44,946 nucleotides of DNA from an uncultured Oscillospiraceae bacterium (GTDB lineage Bacteria; Bacillota; Clostridia; Oscillospirales; Oscillospiraceae), in NCBI GenBank assembly GCA_944385665.1, contig CALWYB010000017.1, positions 1 through 44,946 on the forward strand. Reading direction: 5' to 3'. The position numbers and the translations under genes are program-made. Below, one piece after another: positions 43,137-44,946 of this stretch. Within the stretch, counting starts at the first letter, position 1; every line of letters begins with the position of its first letter. The notes under the pieces were generated by a model. That model searched no databases. It was not told the origin of the DNA and worked only from the letters and a program-made list of their open reading frames with translations.

Positions 43137-43469
43137 TCAACCTCCAAAGTTGCTCAGCAGTCCCGCCAGGCCCACCGGCAGAGTAGCCAGGGCCAGCGCC
43201 CAGCACAGGATGGCCAGAAAGGCGGCGGGCAGCTTGCCGGGCCGTCCGGTGGAGCGGCAGCTCACTACGCTCAGGGCGCCCAGGCCGATGAGACCGGGCA
43301 CCGTCAGCAGAGGGGCCAGATTGCCCAGCATGGTGCCGGTATAGAAGTAGTAGGTGGTCAGGGCCACCACGATCACCATGTAGCTTAGGCCGATCCAGGC
43401 CAGGGTCCGCTTCACCGGTGAGGCGGGAATGTAATTTTTTTCCTCCTGGGGGCGTTTTTCGTCCGACAT
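43137..43469 (-). CDS. Small membrane protein of unknown function (110 aa)
   Basis: Not recognised. A short charged N-terminus (MSDEKRPQEEKNYIPASPVK) is followed by three hydrophobic segments: LAWIGLSYMVIVVALTTYYF, LAPLLTVPGLIGLGALSVV and FLAILCWALALATLPVGLAG. ATG 43469 has TGGAGG 6 nt upstream. It ends 4 nt before rsmG starts and even contributes that gene's ribosome site, so the two are co-transcribed. The longer open frame upstream is not supported. Confidence 0.75.
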   Translation of the reverse strand: MSDEKRPQEEKNYIPASPVKRTLAWIGLSYMVIVVALTTYYFYTGTMLGNLAPLLTVPGLIGLGALSVVSCRSTGRPGKLPAAFLAILCWALALATLPVGLAGLLSNFGG

Positions 43470-43666
43470 GATTACCTCCAAGCACGCCCTCCGGTACTCC
43501 CATTTTTTGCGGTCTGAAAAGCCTTGTGCCCCAAGGGTTTTGAGCGAATTCTGCTCTGGAGCCGTTTTTAAGGGGCAAAATGACCCGGAGAAGGGGAGGG
43601 GAGGGCGCTGTCCGCTGGAAAGCGGTGTAATAATAGAATAAAATAATACAAAAAGGAATATAAACT

Positions 43667-44740
43667 TTACCGGTGGGTGCGCATCCGTCTGCCGTCGGAG
43701 GCGAAGTGCCCGCGCACCTTTCCCGCCAGCAGCTGCCACAGCAGCACGCCGCCCAAGCTCACCGGGTAGACCACCAGGATGCGCAGCGCCAGCTGCACGC
43801 CCTGGGAGGCGATGCCCAGCTGGGCCATCTGGTCATTGACGATGACCACCACCAGACAGTGGTACAGGTAAATCAGGTAGCTGCCCCGGTCTACGGCGGC
43901 GCCCAGCCGGGAGAGGGGAGAGCGGTCCCGGGAGACCACCAGAAACAGCAGCAGGATGGCGCTGAGGATGTACAGGGTGTGGACCAGCTCCATGTAGGGC
44001 ACGGCCCGCCGTTCCGAGAAACCCAGCCAGCTGGCCACTCCATCCCACAGGGCGAAGAGGACGGCCAGGGTGACGATGAGGGGGGCGTTGTCCTCCAGCA
44101 GCTCCAGGAACTTGGGGTAGGCCTGACCGGCGCAGCAGCCCGCCAGGTAGTATACCAGGTAGGACAGAAAGACCCGGTCGCCGTAGGCAAAGGTGAGGCC
44201 GGGGATGGCGGTGGCCAGGATGGCCTGGAGATACAGGGAGCTCAGCCAGGTCAGCCCCAGGGCGAAGGGGAGAAGCACCACCGGATCAAACCGCCGGGCC
44301 AGCCAGAGAAACAGGGGGGTGAGCACGGTGAACTGCACCAGAGTCACCACGAAGTAGAAGTGGCTGGACAGGTCGCCCCGCACCAGATAGCCCCCAAAGT
44401 CCGGCAGGGAGAAGGGGAAGTAGTGGTGGGTCCAGAAGTAGAGGTAGTACACCGCCACCGCCAGGATGTAGGGGAGGAGGATGGTGCGGATGCGGCCCAG
44501 CCAGTATTTTTTCAGCTTGCTGTGCCGGGCGGAAAACAGGGTCAGTTTCAGGCCGCTGAGAAAGAAGAAGGCGGGCACGGAGACGAAGGCCAGCCGCTGG
44601 GGAATAAACACCAGGGCGAACTGCCATCCGGTGGAGTCCAGATTGCTCACGGCCTGGGAAGCGATGTGGATCCAGATCACCATCAGGCAAAACAGGATGT
44701 TCAACCGGGACAGCTCCGGCCGCCGGGCAGCGTTTGCCAT
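43667..44740 (-). CDS. Acyltransferase family 3 membrane protein (357 aa)
   Basis: OafA/WecH-type acyltransferase that modifies surface polysaccharides or glycolipids. About ten membrane helices, starting RLNILFCLMVIWIHIASQA with the family RxxxxxxVxxxH pattern (the His is the likely active-site residue). Others include VPAFFFLSGLKLTLF and SYLIYLYHCLVVVIV near the C-terminus, the usual YLYH end motif. AGGAGG lies 7-8 nt before the ATG. It is 60 nt from the downstream end of serS. The substrate is unknown. Confidence 0.85.
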   Translation of the reverse strand: MANAARRPELSRLNILFCLMVIWIHIASQAVSNLDSTGWQFALVFIPQRLAFVSVPAFFFLSGLKLTLFSARHSKLKKYWLGRIRTILLPYILAVAVYYLYFWTHHYFPFSLPDFGGYLVRGDLSSHFYFVVTLVQFTVLTPLFLWLARRFDPVVLLPFALGLTWLSSLYLQAILATAIPGLTFAYGDRVFLSYLVYYLAGCCAGQAYPKFLELLEDNAPLIVTLAVLFALWDGVASWLGFSERRAVPYMELVHTLYILSAILLLFLVVSRDRSPLSRLGAAVDRGSYLIYLYHCLVVVIVNDQMAQLGIASQGVQLALRILVVYPVSLGGVLLWQLLAGKVRGHFASDGRRMRTHR

Positions 44741-44760
44741 AACAGGACCTCCTGTTGCCG

Positions 44761-44781
44761 CCCCCGGGGGTTACCCGGGGG
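44761..44781 (-). terminator. GC-rich hairpin after serS
   Basis: CCCCCGGG (44761-44768) pairs with CCCGGGGG (44774-44781). There is no T run, so termination is uncertain. Confidence 0.45.
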
Positions 44782-44800
44782 CAGGGTGTGTGCCGTCGAA

Positions 44801-44946
44801 TCAGTGCTTGGGCACCAGCACCTGGGTGCCGCCCATATAGGGCTGGAGCACGGCGGGGATCTTCACGGTGCCGTCGGCCTGGAGGTTGTTCTCCAGGAAG
44901 GCGATGAGCATACGGGGAGGAGCCACCACGGTGTTGTTCAGGGTGT
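44801..44946 (-). CDS. serS: Seryl-tRNA synthetase, C-terminal fragment (5' end beyond window)
   Basis: The last 47 complete codons before TGA (44801-44803) read [19 protein letters not shown] and then [12 protein letters not shown]...LVPKH, the conserved end of SerRS including motif 3 context (class II). The start lies past the right edge of the window. It charges tRNA-Ser. Confidence 0.93.
   Translation of the reverse strand, partial: TLNNTVVAPPRMLIAFLENNLQADGTVKIPAVLQPYMGGTQVLVPKH

Overview
The window looks like the replication-origin region of a GC-rich, Gram-positive Clostridia chromosome, most likely an Oscillospiraceae relative (Flavonifractor, Lawsonibacter or Pseudoflavonifractor type). 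This is inferred from gene content and order (dnaA-dnaN-yaaA-recF-remB-gyrB-gyrA; rpmH-rnpA-yidD-yidC-jag; holB-ricT), two T-box leaders, single-chain glycyl-tRNA synthetase and strong AGGAGG-type ribosome sites. No sequence search was run.

Layout. Positions 1-14,200 are mostly plus-strand: the end of typA, a divergent pair of a 59-residue protein and an XRE regulator, an M23/LysM cell-wall peptidase, an LTA-synthase-like sulfatase, an Orn/Lys/Arg decarboxylase-family protein, holB, ricT, an AEC transporter and a MoxR/VWA pair. Positions 14,300-28,700 are minus-strand: glyS behind a glycine T-box, rnhA, two SHOCT membrane proteins, gyrA, gyrB, remB, a small membrane protein, recF, yaaA, dnaN and dnaA. 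The dnaN-dnaA gap holds oriC-like DnaA boxes. The rpmH-rnpA-yidD-yidC-jag cluster runs on the plus strand from 29,200 to 32,750. From 33,366 to the end everything is minus-strand: a GH3 lipoprotein, aspS, three small exported proteins, hisS, a divergent MgsA-like protein, minD, rsmG, a small membrane protein, an acyltransferase and the end of serS.

The most unusual content is not a gene. Nearly every large intergenic gap holds a member of one mosaic repeat family. Full copies are about 0.7-1.0 kb and are nested inverted repeats: outer hairpin modules, a TTCCGCCCTGCGGGG-type end, a CTTT...AAAG hairpin, long arms that are inverted copies of each other, and a centre with two facing GC-rich hairpins. 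Partial copies, single arms, cores and lone hairpins also occur. Several hairpins differ between copies by compensatory base changes. The units sit directly against 3' ends of genes and terminators, in two cases supplying the stop codon (holB, dnaN). One copy lies between dnaN and dnaA, and another separates an aspartate T-box from hisS by about 1 kb. No transposase is visible. The many ORFs that cross these elements are treated here as spurious.

The genes form a core of replication (dnaA, dnaN, recF, gyrAB, holB), RNA processing and translation (rnpA, rpmH, rsmG, glyS, aspS, hisS, serS), membrane and envelope biogenesis (yidC, yidD, LtaS-like, M23, GH3) and division (minD). Gene order from 33,366 onward, with rsmG apart from jag and head-on to the predicted fork, suggests past rearrangement.
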